The position numbers and the translations under genes were made by a program. Shown here piece by piece: positions 41,779 to 54,255 of a stretch of 64,000 bases of DNA (the first letter of the stretch is position 1; the number at the start of each line of letters is the position of its first letter). The DNA comes from Myrmaecium sp. VS I D KN 1. Lineage: Eukaryota; Ascomycota; Dothideomycetes; Valsariales; Valsariaceae. The notes under the pieces were generated by a model. That model was not told the DNA's origin. It did not search any database and was given only the letters and a program-made list of their open reading frames with translations. Location: NCBI GenBank assembly GCA_019775845.1, contig JADQAV010000009.1:558001-622000 (forward strand), read 5' to 3'.

Positions 41779-44700
41779 AGGGGGTGTGGGGTGGGGATGG
41801 GGGATATGATGAAGCTTGATGATGGTGATGATGATGATGGTGTTGTTCGTGCTTCTTTTGCGGGAGTTTTGGTATTGCTGCTACTTGCTTTTGTTGCTTT
41901 GTTGATGTGCTTAACCTTCTGTCGTTTGTTAGCGTTGTATTGCTTCCTCTTTGTTTCGCCTTTCCTGTCTGGCAGCCGAGTCCTTTCGTTTCACGCTTTA
42001 TATCACTTTACCTGTCCTCTCGATCAACACTATCGATCACCACGATCACCTATTCCACTTCTTCTACAGAGACTGTGTCCTCCCTGTTGATACAGTGAAG
42101 CTCCAAAACACCCATGACGTCCTGCGATCATTCGCATAACGACCCTTCGCTTTTAGCTGGTCGTCACCGCAAATATACATATAAACTCACAATAATTAAT
42201 AAAGCCTTTCCATACCTGCTATTTTACTGTGTTTATGATTCTTAAGCTGCTGCGGTAGTATTGAAGCAACCATGCTTTCTCCCTTCCGTACACTGAGTGC
42301 ACAGAAGGAGGGGTTCTTCATGGAGTACCACGGGCAACACACGGACACACGAACTTGTAAATGTCTGTTACACGTTTGTGCCGTCGGAATCGAATCGAGT
42401 CGGACTGGGTGACAAAATTGGAAAGACCCCGCGCTGTGTGACGTTGGTGCTGGAGGTCTTCTTTCAGTGACGGGTGCTTTTCTCTTATTGCCATTATCCT
42501 TTCTGTTCATTCTTTTCTTTCTCTTTCCAAAGGGGTTTATGGGGGCCTAGTAGGCTGCTTCGGCAGTTGGGAGATATGGAGCTCGGGGAGGTGCTGAGGA
42601 CGGGGGTCGAGATTGCAGTGTTACGTTGGAGGGGAAGGGGGGGGGGGGGGGACGGAAAANNCACGGAAAAGAGATGGATAAAGAATCTCAATACTTATAC
42701 TGTAAGATCCCGTCCGCATGGGAGCATCAGACCACATCCCACGTCTCCGTAGGCGTTCTATCGCTGCTAACAGGTTATACATTACAATAGCACCTATACT
42801 TAAGGAGGACGAGCGAGGGAGGGATGTATCGGTCATGTCCCTTCCCATGTCTCCTTCCCTCACCCCGCCTTCCTCTTCGATTTTTCCTTTTGTAAAATCG
42901 GGGCGCGTGACCCTGACCCCACTACCTAAGGTAGGTACCCCCATCACCGCTACAGGCTGGGGAAGGGAGAGGATTGTTAATATCACCGTCTCTTACTACT
43001 GCTTCTACTGCCCCGCGCACCTCGCACCAGAGTACAACCGGTCTTAAGCGCAATATAGCAGGGCACTTCAGCTGTGAGGGCGGGCTGTTGGGATTACGTC
43101 AGGTTCGTGAGCGGGAGGGGAGGGAATGATCTTGGTTGGAGGGGCAAACAGGGTGCGAGACTGGGGCTGTGTATAAGTACCTAGGTATATATGGAAGAGA
43201 AGAAGGAGGGGAGCACTTACTGAATGCGGGTGTGTGTAAGTATAATACTTACGTGGAGGTCCGTAAGGAAGCGGGGGAGGTACTTAGCTACTTGGATACT
43301 AGTACCTGGGTACGTGAGTACATCTTTGGGACGGGCGGGGGTAGTGAGAGGACTTGGAGATCCTCGACCTTTAAGAAGTCCGTCCGCGTTCTAGTCGTTA
43401 CTGGTGATCAGATCGCCGCCGCCCGTAGCAGGTGGCTATGCAGGTATACAGTATGTTGGTTGAGTTCTACTGGTTGGCGGGATGCCGTACCCACTACCTA
43501 GGTAGGTAACTTACGGGGTTTCGCTAGTTTCTGGATAGTAGACTGTCATCTAAATGTTGCAGGAACACCTTGTTGACGATCTTTAGACAAACTGTTATGG
43601 CCTTGATTTGTCGTTAATACTCTTTCTCTTCTTGATCATTAGATGATAGAATGTCCAGAAACCGGCCACATCCTATAAGGTAGTACATTCCATATTCTGT
43701 AGTACAGGGCAGCGCCTAGGTAGGTAAATCGGGTTGTGTGTTACTTCGAGGTATTGTATATATATGTTGTATAAGCATGTCTCAGATATAAGGCGCATGT
43801 ATTCGTGTAGTAGCGAGTCAAGGGGCTTGAAAGGGAGAAGATTTATATTAGGACTGAAGGTCTCCGGTTGTTTTTTCGGTGCTGTGATTAGTTATGCTTC
43901 TATTTGATGCCTGCTACTTTTGATCTGAATTAGTGATGCACAAGCATCATAATGTTCATTACTATATTCATACTCCGAACGAAATCGACACTACGTACGT
44001 TATGCTATTTCCCATACAGCATCCATGGCATTGCTTGAAGCAGGTAGCCGTGACCACGGTTACTAGGTTAATGAGCCGGCCTCGCTTTCGGGAACAGTCT
44101 AACATCCTGAAGGGCACATACGGCTGTATGGACGGTTCATGCCAACATATTCAGACGTTGGGACAGGGAACTATAAGCAAATCTATCCTTAGGTTCTCGA
44201 CTCCAGACAGGTCTGGGTATCACTTGAAGTCGTGGTAAGACTAGATCTACGACGAGATCGGAAGCAAATAGACGTCATGTGGCCAAAGTGGCTCAATATG
44301 CTGGAGGATGACGATGTCGCTGAGCTGTTTTTCTAAGTCCCGCCATAGCTATGACACGTGTTTGATTGAGGTATGCGGCTATTAACGATGACCGTTTGTA
44401 GGCCTTGCGAGACTTTGATTTACTGTATTTAAAGACCATCAACTGAGACCCTTAGTGAAACTATTTTCGTGGAAAGAGCTACTAGTGTTTGTCAGGGCAA
44501 GACGATGGATTCATCCCTTGGTGACCCTGGTAAGCCAATCCCACTACAGTAGTAGCTGAATTCTGCATTGAATAATCCTTGACACGCGATAAGGTTCAGC
44601 CTTACAGCTGTACCGCCCTGAACAACACTGCGTGCCAAGGCGGTTAGCGGACAAGGGTCTACCGTAGGTGACGGCCAGCGACGAACCTACCAGTCCGACA

Positions 44701-44781
44701 CAACAAGTCTAACTCAACCTCACTCAAGCCATTTTGCATTCTATCGAACATTATTTTGCGACTCAGAGCCTACTCTCGGTG
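41779..44781. other. 3-kb gene-free, less GC-rich region
   Basis: I found no gene. The region has an assembly ambiguity (two N at 42660-42661) next to a G run at 42637-42651, several CCTAGGTA palindromes between 42.9 and 43.8 kb, and generally lower GC with many TA-rich words. It may contain decayed repeat sequence, though I could not identify an element. Confidence 0.5.
42637..42651. repeat. G homopolymer of 15 bases beside an NN ambiguity
   Basis: Fifteen G precede ACGGAAAA and then two undetermined bases at 42660-42661, suggesting a low-quality spot in the assembly. Confidence 0.85.
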
Positions 44782-45699
44782 ATGGCATCGCCTATACAAC
44801 CTGCTTCCGGTCTCACACATCCATCTCCCAAGCGCAAACGTGCACCGACCGACCCCGCCAGCTCTTCCGTAATTCAACCGCTCGCCCCGCAGCTGATGCG
44901 CACCGATCACCATATGCCATCGCAAACACGTACGCCGAGCCCGACCAGAGCACTACAAGAGGAAGAGACTGGCCGCGACAGTCCGAGCAGTCTTGTCGCA
45001 CAGCAATTTGCGGCTCTCAGGCTCAAGGATCTGATCAAATCCCCGGCGCTGGACTTCAGCACTCCAACAGCAACTCACGGAAGTCTTTACGACCCAAGGA
45101 AGCGGGTGAAGCATGATTCCGTCATGGATCTAGACGAGGACGAATCCGCAACAACCAACAAAACGCCATCCCCTTCCGTCGGTATTCCGGTACAGACACA
45201 AGCGGGCCAGTCTATCCTCGAGATAGCGGAAACACCCCAACGCGATGCTCGACCGGTCGAGAACATCTCAGCGAGAGCGCCACCTCCACCCCAGCCAGTC
45301 TTGAAACCCTTGGATATGTCCGAGCCAGCGTTATTCCTACCACCCTGCACCAACACCCCAAGACCACGCAAGAACTCTTCACCCCCGCCTCCGGCACCCA
45401 CGCAAGAAGTCGAGCCGCGGAGCAATCCGCTCACATGGCAAGACAACGAGATCACGGGCCACCTCGGCACTGATCCGGACGATGATGGCACCGGTATCAA
45501 CGGCATCGGGTTCAGACCGACTCCTGCGATCGCGTATGCCCGAGCGCAGCGACGCAGACAGCAGCTGAGCGAATGGCGAGCGCGCGAAGCGCGGGAGGCG
45601 AGACAGAGACGGAGTGAGAGGAGAGCACTGGGCTTGAAAGGCCTCGGGGCACCGCTCGAGAGGGCCGGCGGGGGCAGGAGATCGGTGCGGTTTGCGTGA
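44782..45699 (+). CDS. Unknown protein with conserved Arg-rich C-terminus, probably nuclear
   Basis: A single exon of 305 residues from the ATG at 44782; an open frame extends upstream but has no ATG. I do not recognise a named family. The N-terminus carries a basic PKRKRA signal (residues 15-20) and Ser/Pro-rich disorder, with RDPSSLVAQQFAALRLKD-like helix near 75-95 and a DPRKRVKHD patch. The C-terminal 80 residues look like the conserved core: LTWQDNEITGHLGTDPDDDG, GFRPTPAIAYARAQRRRQQL and a long Arg/Glu/Ala helix, ending RRSVRFA. Charge pattern suggests a nucleic-acid or chromatin-associated protein, but this is only inference. Confidence 0.72.
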   Translation: MASPIQPASGLTHPSPKRKRAPTDPASSSVIQPLAPQLMRTDHHMPSQTRTPSPTRALQEEETGRDSPSSLVAQQFAALRLKDLIKSPALDFSTPTATHGSLYDPRKRVKHDSVMDLDEDESATTNKTPSPSVGIPVQTQAGQSILEIAETPQRDARPVENISARAPPPPQPVLKPLDMSEPALFLPPCTNTPRPRKNSSPPPPAPTQEVEPRSNPLTWQDNEITGHLGTDPDDDGTGINGIGFRPTPAIAYARAQRRRQQLSEWRAREAREARQRRSERRALGLKGLGAPLERAGGGRRSVRFA

Positions 45700-46071
45700 G
45701 GGCAAGGCCCGCGAGAGCTTGAATAAACCTGAAAGCAAGAGGTGGTCCGGACTAGATTGTTGAAAGAATGGTAAGGCGTTTAACGAAGGGATTTGAGCTC
45801 ATGATACCCCGGGCGGGCTCGGTAATGGATATGGGTACTCGGGCTCTACAGGCGTCAATTTTTGTAATTCGACATGGGGTTCTTTTCAAACTATTAATTG
45901 CGTATCTATCACAGTTATTGATGTTACCATGAGTAACGCGCGCTCTTTTCCGCTGTAATATCTATTCATACAAAGACACCTCATTTTTACATCGTCGTCC
46001 CGTGACCATGCATCGTGAACATTTAGTACAATCAACCAGCACCTCAGCCCCCCAGGGGAAAGCCAAAGAAA
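45700..46071. other. Convergent intergenic region
   Basis: 372 nt between the unknown gene and COX20, both ending here. Nothing further seen. Confidence 0.5.
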
Positions 46072-46823
46072 CTACCAAAACTTATACCAGCTCTTGCCCT
46101 CCGCCGCCTTCTTCGCCTCCTCCGCCTTCTCAGCCTCCTCCTTCGCCCGCCGGCGCGCCTGGCGCGCCTCCTCCATCTTCCGCTCCCGCTCCGCCTTCTT
46201 CTGATCCATGATCTCGACCGCGCGCTTCATCCCGTCCTTCTCGATCTGCCGCCGAATCAAGCAGTACTGATACGCGCCGAAGGAGAGGAAGCAGAAGCTG
46301 CCAACGGCCCAGTTGGACGCGCGCCAGATGCCCTCTGAACGTTCGCGTTCCCGTTAGCATGGGTCCCCGGCGTCGCCCAAAGGAACGAAAACAAAAAGGG
46401 AAGAGGGGAGGGATTCCACGTACTACCAAGCACCCCCATCATGCCGCCGACCCCGAACCCGGCGCCGATGCCGGTCAGCAGGCTGTCCCGCACGCAGGGC
46501 TTCTTGTGGAACTCCCGGTACTCCTCCAGCTTGATGGTCTTGGCCGCGTCCAGGAAGCCGTAGTCCTCCAGCCGCCCGCCGCCGGCGGTGTTGGTCGTGC
46601 CGCCCGGCAGCAGGTTGGCGTTCTCCGGGGGCCGGATGGGGGCGGTTGTGCTGGAGGGAGCGGTGGAAGCGGCGGCGGCGGAGGAGGAGGAGGCGGAGGG
46701 GGAGGAGGTGGGTGCTTCGGGACTCTGCCCGCCGAAGACTTCGTAGATTTTGCCTTGGTAGGGGCGCGCGTTGGAATCGCTGCCCTCGCCGACCGCGCCG
46801 GGCTTTCGGGTATCGTCTGCCAT
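46072..46823 (-). CDS. COX20: Cytochrome c oxidase assembly protein Cox20
   Basis: Exons 46823-46424 and 46334-46072 encode 220 residues. The first half is Ser/Ala-rich and variable. The conserved part begins at YGFLDAAKTIKLEEYREFHK and continues KPCVRDSLLTGIGAGFGVGG as the first membrane helix; the second is SNWAVGSFCFLSFGAYQYC. A Lys/Glu/Arg-rich coiled tail ends with SWYKFW. By family knowledge Cox20 is an inner mitochondrial membrane chaperone that stabilises newly made Cox2 during its maturation. The donor could be read one of two ways (GTACGT preferred over GTAGTA three bases earlier); both keep the frame and change one residue. It diverges from POL2 with 676 nt between starts. Confidence 0.88.
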
Positions 46824-47499
46824 TTTGTTGCGCGCGGAGATTGGGGTGAGCTGCGAGTGCTGTATCACTGGGATCTGTGGCTTGGTGATGCGGATGGGAT
46901 CGCGGGTTGTAGGGAGAAATGGTTTCGCCGAGGGGCCGGTGGTAGGGCTGAGGGCGGGTGTTCAACGACAGATCAGAATTAATATTATAACAGGTCTAGA
47001 TACTATGTGGTGTGGAGGTATTATACAGGTATGCTTAATTACATTGATCGCCTTTACCGGGTTGATCGCATCTAGACCTTTGCACACATGTAGACATATC
47101 CCGTCGCTGCCGTTGCTACGACGTTGAGTTGCCGCGGCGCTGATTGGCGAGGGAAGGGATTCAATTTATTTTAGCGCGTCTTCGCCAACGCGTGGGTCGC
47201 GTCCCGAGCGCGGGAGGACCGAGAGTAAACGCCGCAGAGAACGTTCGATTCCTACACCAACACCTTCCGGGGAGGTCCTAACTTCTACCTGAATACCCCC
47301 CCATACATACATACGTCTCGTTCGGATCCGGTGTGCTTCAGTTTCTTGTTCTTCTTTCGTCAATGATACCCTAATTCGCACACGGAGGCGCACACGATAC
47401 ATCGAACTCCCCCTTCGCCAGGCCATTCGCGGCATTCTCTCGCCCGTCCGTCTTTGCACGCTCAAAACCCGTTCTCCTTCCACAAATCCGCACGAAACA
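46824..47499. promoter_or_regulatory. Shared promoter of COX20 (-) and POL2 (+)
   Basis: 676 nt of intergenic sequence containing an ACGCGT box at 47188-47193, on the POL2 side. No extra gene. Confidence 0.5.
47188..47193. promoter_or_regulatory. MluI cell-cycle box (ACGCGT) upstream of POL2
   Basis: The MBF core lies 307 nt before the POL2 ATG in a CG-rich patch. In yeast POL2 is an MBF target, so the location is suggestive; chance occurrence is also possible in this GC-rich genome. Confidence 0.45.
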
Positions 47500-50400
47500 A
47501 TGGCTTCTCGGAAACCCGGCCAGGTATACCGCCGCCTCGGCAAAGGCGGACAGACCAGCTACGCCGGCCCGCGGAAACCGCAGACGACGATCGCCGCATC
47601 CGCGCTGCGCAGCACGGAAGCGACCTCGCAGAGCGAAAAGGCCGAGGGCGTCCGGCTGGCCAACACGATCGACGAGAAGATGGGCTTCCCGCGGTTCGAG
47701 TCGGGCCGGAGGCGGATCGGCTGGTTGGTGAACATGCACAGCACCACGATCGAGGACGAGAGCGTACCGGGGGGCCGCGCCGGCGTGGATTTCTATTTCA
47801 TTGGCGCGCCGGAGGAGGGCGGGGAGACGTTTAAGGCTACGCTTGAGTTTGACCCGTACTTTTTGATTGCGGTGAAGAAGGGGAAGGAGCAGGAGGTGGA
47901 GGAGTGGTGTCGTAGGGCATTCGAGGGGTTGGTCAAGACGGTGAAGAGAGTGGAGAAGGAGGATCTGAAGATGCCGAATCACTTGCTCGGATACCGGAGG
48001 ACGTTCCTGGTGCTCACATTCGCCAACGTGGGAGATCTGCTGGGCGTGAGGAAGGCCATTATGCCTATTGCGGAGAAAAATAAGAGCAAGATGAATGCTA
48101 TGGATACGTATGCGGAGGTTGCGAGGTATGCTGTGTGGAATACTTGATAGGCGGAGTGTCCTGCTAATCTGTTTAGTGCCAATGCTGGTTTCGATATGTT
48201 TGACGACGACCAAGATTACGATAAACGAACTAATGGCTTTGTGGACGCAAGCGATTTCATTGTCGACATTCGAGAGTACGATGTTCCTTACCACGTCCGG
48301 GTGGCGATCGATAACGACATCCGAGTGGGAAAGTGGTACACGGTGGAAGCAAAGCACGGCGTTGTGTCTTTGACCTGCATAGAAGAGCGGCTCACCCGCG
48401 CGGATCCCGTCGTGATGGCTTTCGATATCGAGACGACGAAGCTGCCGCTGAAATTTCCGGACGCGGTGATAGACCAGGTCATGATGATTTCGTACATGAT
48501 TGACGGTCAGGGTTTCCTCATCACGAATCGGGAGATTGTATCGGAGGACATTTCGGATTTCGAGTACACACCGAAGCCGGAATATGAAGGACCGTTCATC
48601 ATCTTCAACGAGCCGGATGAGCGGGCTGTCCTGGAACGGTTCTTTGAGCACGTCAAGGAGGCGAAACCGACAGTCATGGTCACGTACAACGGTGACTTCT
48701 TCGACTGGCCTTTCATCGAGGCGCGTGCGAGCGTCCGCGGAATCGACATGTACCATGAGATTGGCTTCCGGAAGAACAGCGAGGACATCTACCAGTCTAA
48801 CTACTGCGCACATATGGATGCCTTTGCCTGGGTGAATCGTGACAGTTATCTCCCGCAAGGAAGCAGAGGCTTGAAGGCGGTTACCGTCGCGAAATTAGGA
48901 TACGACCCGGACGAATTGGACCCCGAGCTGATGACGCCGTACGCTTCTGAACGGCCACAGACACTTGCAGAATACTCCGTCTCCGATGCCGTCGCGACCT
49001 ACTACCTGTACATGAAATATGTCCATCCTTTTATTTTCTCGCTTTGTACCATCATTCCGCTGGGTCCGGATGATGTGCTACGCAAGGGTACGGGTACTCT
49101 TTGCGAGATGTTGCTCATGGTCCAGGCGTATCAGAAGAACATCGTTCTGCCAAACAAGCATCAAGCGCCCAAAGAAGCTTTCTGGGAGGGCCATCTCTTG
49201 GAATCCGAAACCTACGTTGGTGGTCATGTCGAAAGTATCGAGGCCGGTGTCTTTCGTAGCGATATCCCTTGCAACTTTGCTCTCGATCCTACCGCTGTTG
49301 ATGAGCTCCTCGGCGACCTCGACGCCGCACTGAAGTTCTCCATCGAGGTCGAAGAGAAGAAGTCTATGGATGATGTCACGAACTACGACGAGGTCAAGGC
49401 TCAGATCTCCGAAAAGTTGATGCAGCTCAAAACCACCCCCAACAGGAACGAGAAGCCCTCCATTTACCATCTGGACGTCGCGTCTATGTATCCGAACATC
49501 ATGACAACGAATCGTCTGCAGCCGGATTCCATGATCACGGAGTCTGACTGCGCGGCTTGCGACTTCAACCGACCAGGGAAGACTTGCGACCGGAGAATGC
49601 CGTGGGCTTGGAGAGGAGAATTCCTTCCCGCGAAGCGCGACGAGTACAACATGATCCGGAACGCGTTGGAGAACGAGCGATTTCCAGGAAAGTGGTCCAA
49701 CTCGCCAACCCGAGCTTTTCACGAGTTGTCCTACGAAGAGCAGGCGAACCTCGTGAAGAAGCGTCTTCAAGATTACAGCAAGAAGATCTACCACAAGATC
49801 CACGACGCTAAGACGATAGAGCGGGAAGCGATCATCTGTCAACGGGAGAACCCGTTCTATGTCAACACGGTCCGGGACTTCAGAGATCGTCGGTATGATT
49901 TCAAGGGCAAGCAGAAGGTGTGGAAAGGGAAGACGGAGGCACTGAAATCGTCTGGGGCGTCGGCTGCTGAGGTGGACGAAGCTAAGAAGATGATCGTGCT
50001 GTACGACTCCCTCCAGCTTGCTCACAAGGTCATCCTGAACAGTTTCTACGGGTATGTGATGCGGAAGGGTTCTCGTTGGTACTCCATGGAAATGGCTGGT
50101 GTCACCTGCTTGACCGGCGCGCGCATCATTCAGATGGCTCGGCAATTGGTGGAAAGAATTGGTCGTCCCTTGGAACTGGACACGGACGGTATCTGGTGTA
50201 TCCTCCCCGCGACCTTCCCGGAGAACTTCGCGTTCAAGCTGAAGAACGGCAAGAAGGTGGCGATCTCATACCCCTGCGTGATGTTGAACCACCTCGTGCA
50301 CGCGAAGTTCACAAATCACCAGTATCAGACCTTGGTCGATCCGGTGACACACCGGTACGAGACCCACAGCGACAATTCCATTTTCTTCGAAGTTGACGGT

Positions 50401-53400
50401 CCGTACAAGGCGATGATCTTGCCGACGTCCAAGGAGGAAGATAAGAACTTGAAGAAGCGTTATGCGGTCTTCAACCATGACGGCAGTCTTGCGGAGCTGA
50501 AGGGTTTCGAGGTCAAGAGAAGAGGTGAACTGAAGCTTATCAAGATCTTCCAGACGCAGATTTTCAAGTTCTTCTTAGAGGGCACGACGCTTAAAGAGTG
50601 TTATGACTCCGTGGCTAAGGTTGCGAACCAGTGGCTCGATGTCCTACACCAGCATGGAGCTACCCTCGCGGATGAAGAGCTGATCGATCTCATTTGCGAA
50701 AATAAGAGCATGACTAAAACTCTCGAGGAATATGGGGCGCAAAAGTCTACGGCCATTACCACTGCTAAGCGTTTGGCAGAGTTCCTGGGTGAGCAGATGG
50801 TCAAGGACAAGGGACTTAACTGCAAATACATTATCTCCTCGAGGCCGAGGAACGCTCCCGTAACGGATCGAGCAATTCCAGTCGCCATCTTCTCCTCCGA
50901 GGAGTCGGTGAAGCGCCACTTCCTACGCAAGTGGCTCAAGGACGACCCAGGTGACATGGATCCTCGGACTGTCATCGACTGGGACTACTACCTGGAGCGT
51001 CTGGGCTCCGTCATCCAGAAGCTTATCACCATCCCGGCGGCCTTGCAGAAGGTCCGCAACCCTGTTCCCAGAGTACCGCATCCCGACTGGCTCGACCGTA
51101 GGATCCGGATCAAGGATGATGTGTTCAAGCAGAAGAAGATGACGGACATGTTCAGCAAGAAGGCCTTGACTGATGCGGACACTAACGTTCTCAACAACCG
51201 CGTGACGGATCTTGAAGACTTCGGTGCGGACAAAGTTTCCCAGGCCAAGAAGGCGATGGTCACCAAGATGGCCCAGAAGCGCAAAGCACCGGAATCGGCG
51301 GCGGCGCCCGTCGATCCTTATGCTGCGTTGCCGGCGAAGATGCCTTCGATCACCGAAGACTACAAAGGATGGCTACGCTATCAGAAGCAGAAGTGGAAGA
51401 TCCAGAAGCAAGCCCGCATTCGCCGACGTCAGTTGTTCGGTGAGAAGCGGACGGATGCTTCGGACGCCATCGGCAGCTTCTTCAGAAACCAGGCGGAGCT
51501 TCAGTACATCAGCACCTGGCAGCTTCTGCAGCTAAGAGCGACGGACACACCGGGAGAGGTCAAGGCATTTGTCCTCATTGACAGGAAGGTGCACACGCTC
51601 AAGATTATCGTGCCGAGGCAGATCTTCCTCAACCTTAGAAGCGAGGACTTGCCGGATGTCGACATCGAAGGATGCTCTGTGGAGAAAGTGGTCAATTACA
51701 CTCTGCCGAATGGCCATCCTTCCGTCCACTTGTTCAAACTCTCTCTGCCCGAGCAGGTCTACGTCAACGAGTCGAAGAAACTGGGCATTCTGTTCAACCA
51801 TCCAAGTGTGGAGGGCGCCTATGAGAAGCAACTGCCACTGAACATCCGCGCCGTCCTCGAGCTCGGCAACGTGTGCACTTTCGACGAAAGCCAAAAGGGT
51901 GTGCTCGGCAAGGGTCTGGAGCAGGGATTCGATCTCTCCGCTCTTCGCAAGGTGCCGCTGCAATCGCCCTACCTGAACCAATCCCCTCTTGGGTACTTCT
52001 TCCTCTACCATGTCAGCGCCGGCGAGCGACAGATCTTTGCGTTGTTCTCGACGTCGAAGGAGCAAGCGCACATCGTCATTCTGAACAAGTCTCGCGAGGC
52101 GCAGGGAATGCCGAATGTGGACAAGATCTACAAGGATGCATACTCGAAGCGCTTGGAGGAGGCGGGCGGCGAGCCCTGGCAAGAGTGCTTTGAGTACCAG
52201 TCGGATATACATTTCAAGACCGTGCAGGTGACGACGAAGCGGAAGGCCCATTTGGAGATTGGCGATTTGGTCAAGAAGATGCGGCAAGAGGAGGGCAGGC
52301 CGATGGTGCTGGTCATGCAATCACACAATCCGACTCTGCTTGCGCATGACGTGCCGATTTTGAAGGATTTTCCCATCCTTCATCTGAGACCAGATGAGAC
52401 AGACAAGCAGCTCCCACCTCTGGGCTGGCAGTCCTTCGTCTCCAAGCGGCTTGTGGGACACTACCTGGATCTGGGTTCCTGGATCTCGCATCTGGTCGAA
52501 CTGTGCCGATACGGCGACGTTCCTCTCTGCAACCTGGAAAGCAACGACCCTCGCTTCCTCATCGACATCTCTTATGCTCGACGTCTGCAGAAGGAGAGGG
52601 TTGTCTTGTGGTGGTCGGGAGGCGCAAAGCCCGATCACGCCGGCTATGAGAAGGATGACATCCTTGGACCCTTGGAAACCGTGGAGATGCCCAGCATCAA
52701 TAATCCTGGCACCTACTCTTCCGTGTGCATCGACATCAACGTCCGAAATCTCGCCATCAACACTGTCCTGTCGTCTTCGGTAATCAACGAGGCGGAGGGA
52801 GCGGATTCAGTGAGCTTCAACCCTGCGGCGCCGGCGGAGGGCCAAAGTGACGGAACGAACGTGATCTACTCCGAGAGCGCCTTCGCCAACGCGGGCATCA
52901 CCGTCCTACGCGAGATGGTGCGGGCGTGGTGGGCGGAAGCGGAGCAAGGCGGGTACATGGCCGACGTCATGGTGCAACACCTGGTGCGGTGGGTGGAGAG
53001 TCCCGGCTCCTTCCTGTACGACCGGTCCTTGCATTACTACGTCCAGATGATGTCGCGGAAGGCGCTGCAGCAGTTGATGACGGACTTCCGACGGGTGGGC
53101 TCGCACATCGTGTTCGCGAGCGCGAACCGGTTGCTGCTTCAGACGACCAAGGCTGAAGTCGGGAACGCGTATGCGTACAGCCAGTACATCCTTAAGACCG
53201 TGCAGGCGAAGCCTTTGTTTCAGTTCTTGGATCTGGAGATCCGTGAGTATTGGGATTACCTGGCTTGGTATGATGAGTTTAACTACGGCGGCAAGGGGTG
53301 TCAGGAGGTGGTGGAGGCGGAGAAGCAGACGCTGGACACCATCATGTGTTGGCAACTGGCGACGTTCTTGCCGAACCCTCTGCAGCCCATCTTCAACGAT

Positions 53401-54255
53401 TGGGTGGTGGAGTTCATCGAGTTGATGCATGCTCGCAAGCGGCCTCAGGGCAGTGACGCCGAGCACCGCCTCACTCAGCTGCCCTTCCGGCCTCTCACCA
53501 CTCAAGATCCGTCCGAGGTCACGGATGTTCTTACGAAATCCTTCACCAAACCTCTCTATAAGCAGATCGCCGGGCTGATCCGTCGGCAGCACACCGAACT
53601 CCTTCATCCGGATCTCGCCGCCGACTATGTGTTCCCCCAACTCCCAGGATCGCACCTCAACCTCACAAACCCCGTGCTGCAGCTTGTTAAGTCCATCATG
53701 CAGATCCTCAGCCTCGACAAGACCATCACGCTCGAAGTCCGGCTCCTGCGCAAGGAACTCCTCCACCTGTTCGACATCCGCGAGTTCAGCGCGGAAGCCA
53801 GCTTCGTCAACCCGTCCGCCTCCCTGCCCATCCGCGGCCTCGTCTGCGACGACTGCACCGCGTCCCGGGATCTCGACCTGTGCCGCGACAGCGAGCTGAT
53901 GCCTCCGCCCAACGCCGTCGCCGCCGTCGCCGATGCGGCCGCACCCCCGCCGCTGCCGAAGTGGCGATGCAATAACTGCGGCGCGGCGTACGATAAGCTA
54001 CGCATCGAGGAGAAGCTGGTGGCGGAGGTGCAGAAGGTGGTGGTGGAGTGGTGCACGCAGGATCTGAAGTGCGCGAAGTGCAAACGCCTCAGGACGAATG
54101 AGTTCATGGAGCACTGCGCGTGTGCTGGGGAGTGGGTGGGGACGAAGAGGAAGGAGGATATCCGGGCGCGGCTGAAGGTTTTGGGGAACGTGGCCAGGTT
54201 TTATCGGTTGGGGATGCTGGAGGAGGTTGTTAGGGAGGCGGTGGAGGGGATATGA
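47500..54255 (+). CDS. POL2: DNA polymerase epsilon catalytic subunit
   Basis: Exons 47500-48125 and 48177-54255 (51-nt intron) encode 2234 residues, matching yeast Pol2 (about 2220). Proofreading motifs: FDIETTKL (Asp292, Glu294), YNGDFFDWPF (Asp382) and SVSDAVATYY (Asp479). Polymerase motifs: A at DVASMYPNI (Asp642, Met646), B at KVILNSFYGYVMRKG and C at LDTDGIW (Asp877, Asp879). CAACDFNRPGKTC (667-679) matches the cysteines reported to hold an iron-sulphur cluster in the catalytic half. The inactive C-terminal polymerase half follows, then two cysteine modules: CDDCTASRDLDLC with CNNC, and CAKCKR with CAC. By family knowledge this is the leading-strand replicase, which binds the other epsilon subunits and CMG helicase through its C-terminus. 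All catalytic carboxylates are intact. Confidence 0.98.

Noticed and set aside
41779-44781. A transposon or RIP-mutated repeat in the less GC-rich gene desert
   Set aside because: I found no terminal repeats, target duplications or transposase/reverse-transcriptase motifs, and could not compute dinucleotide indices.
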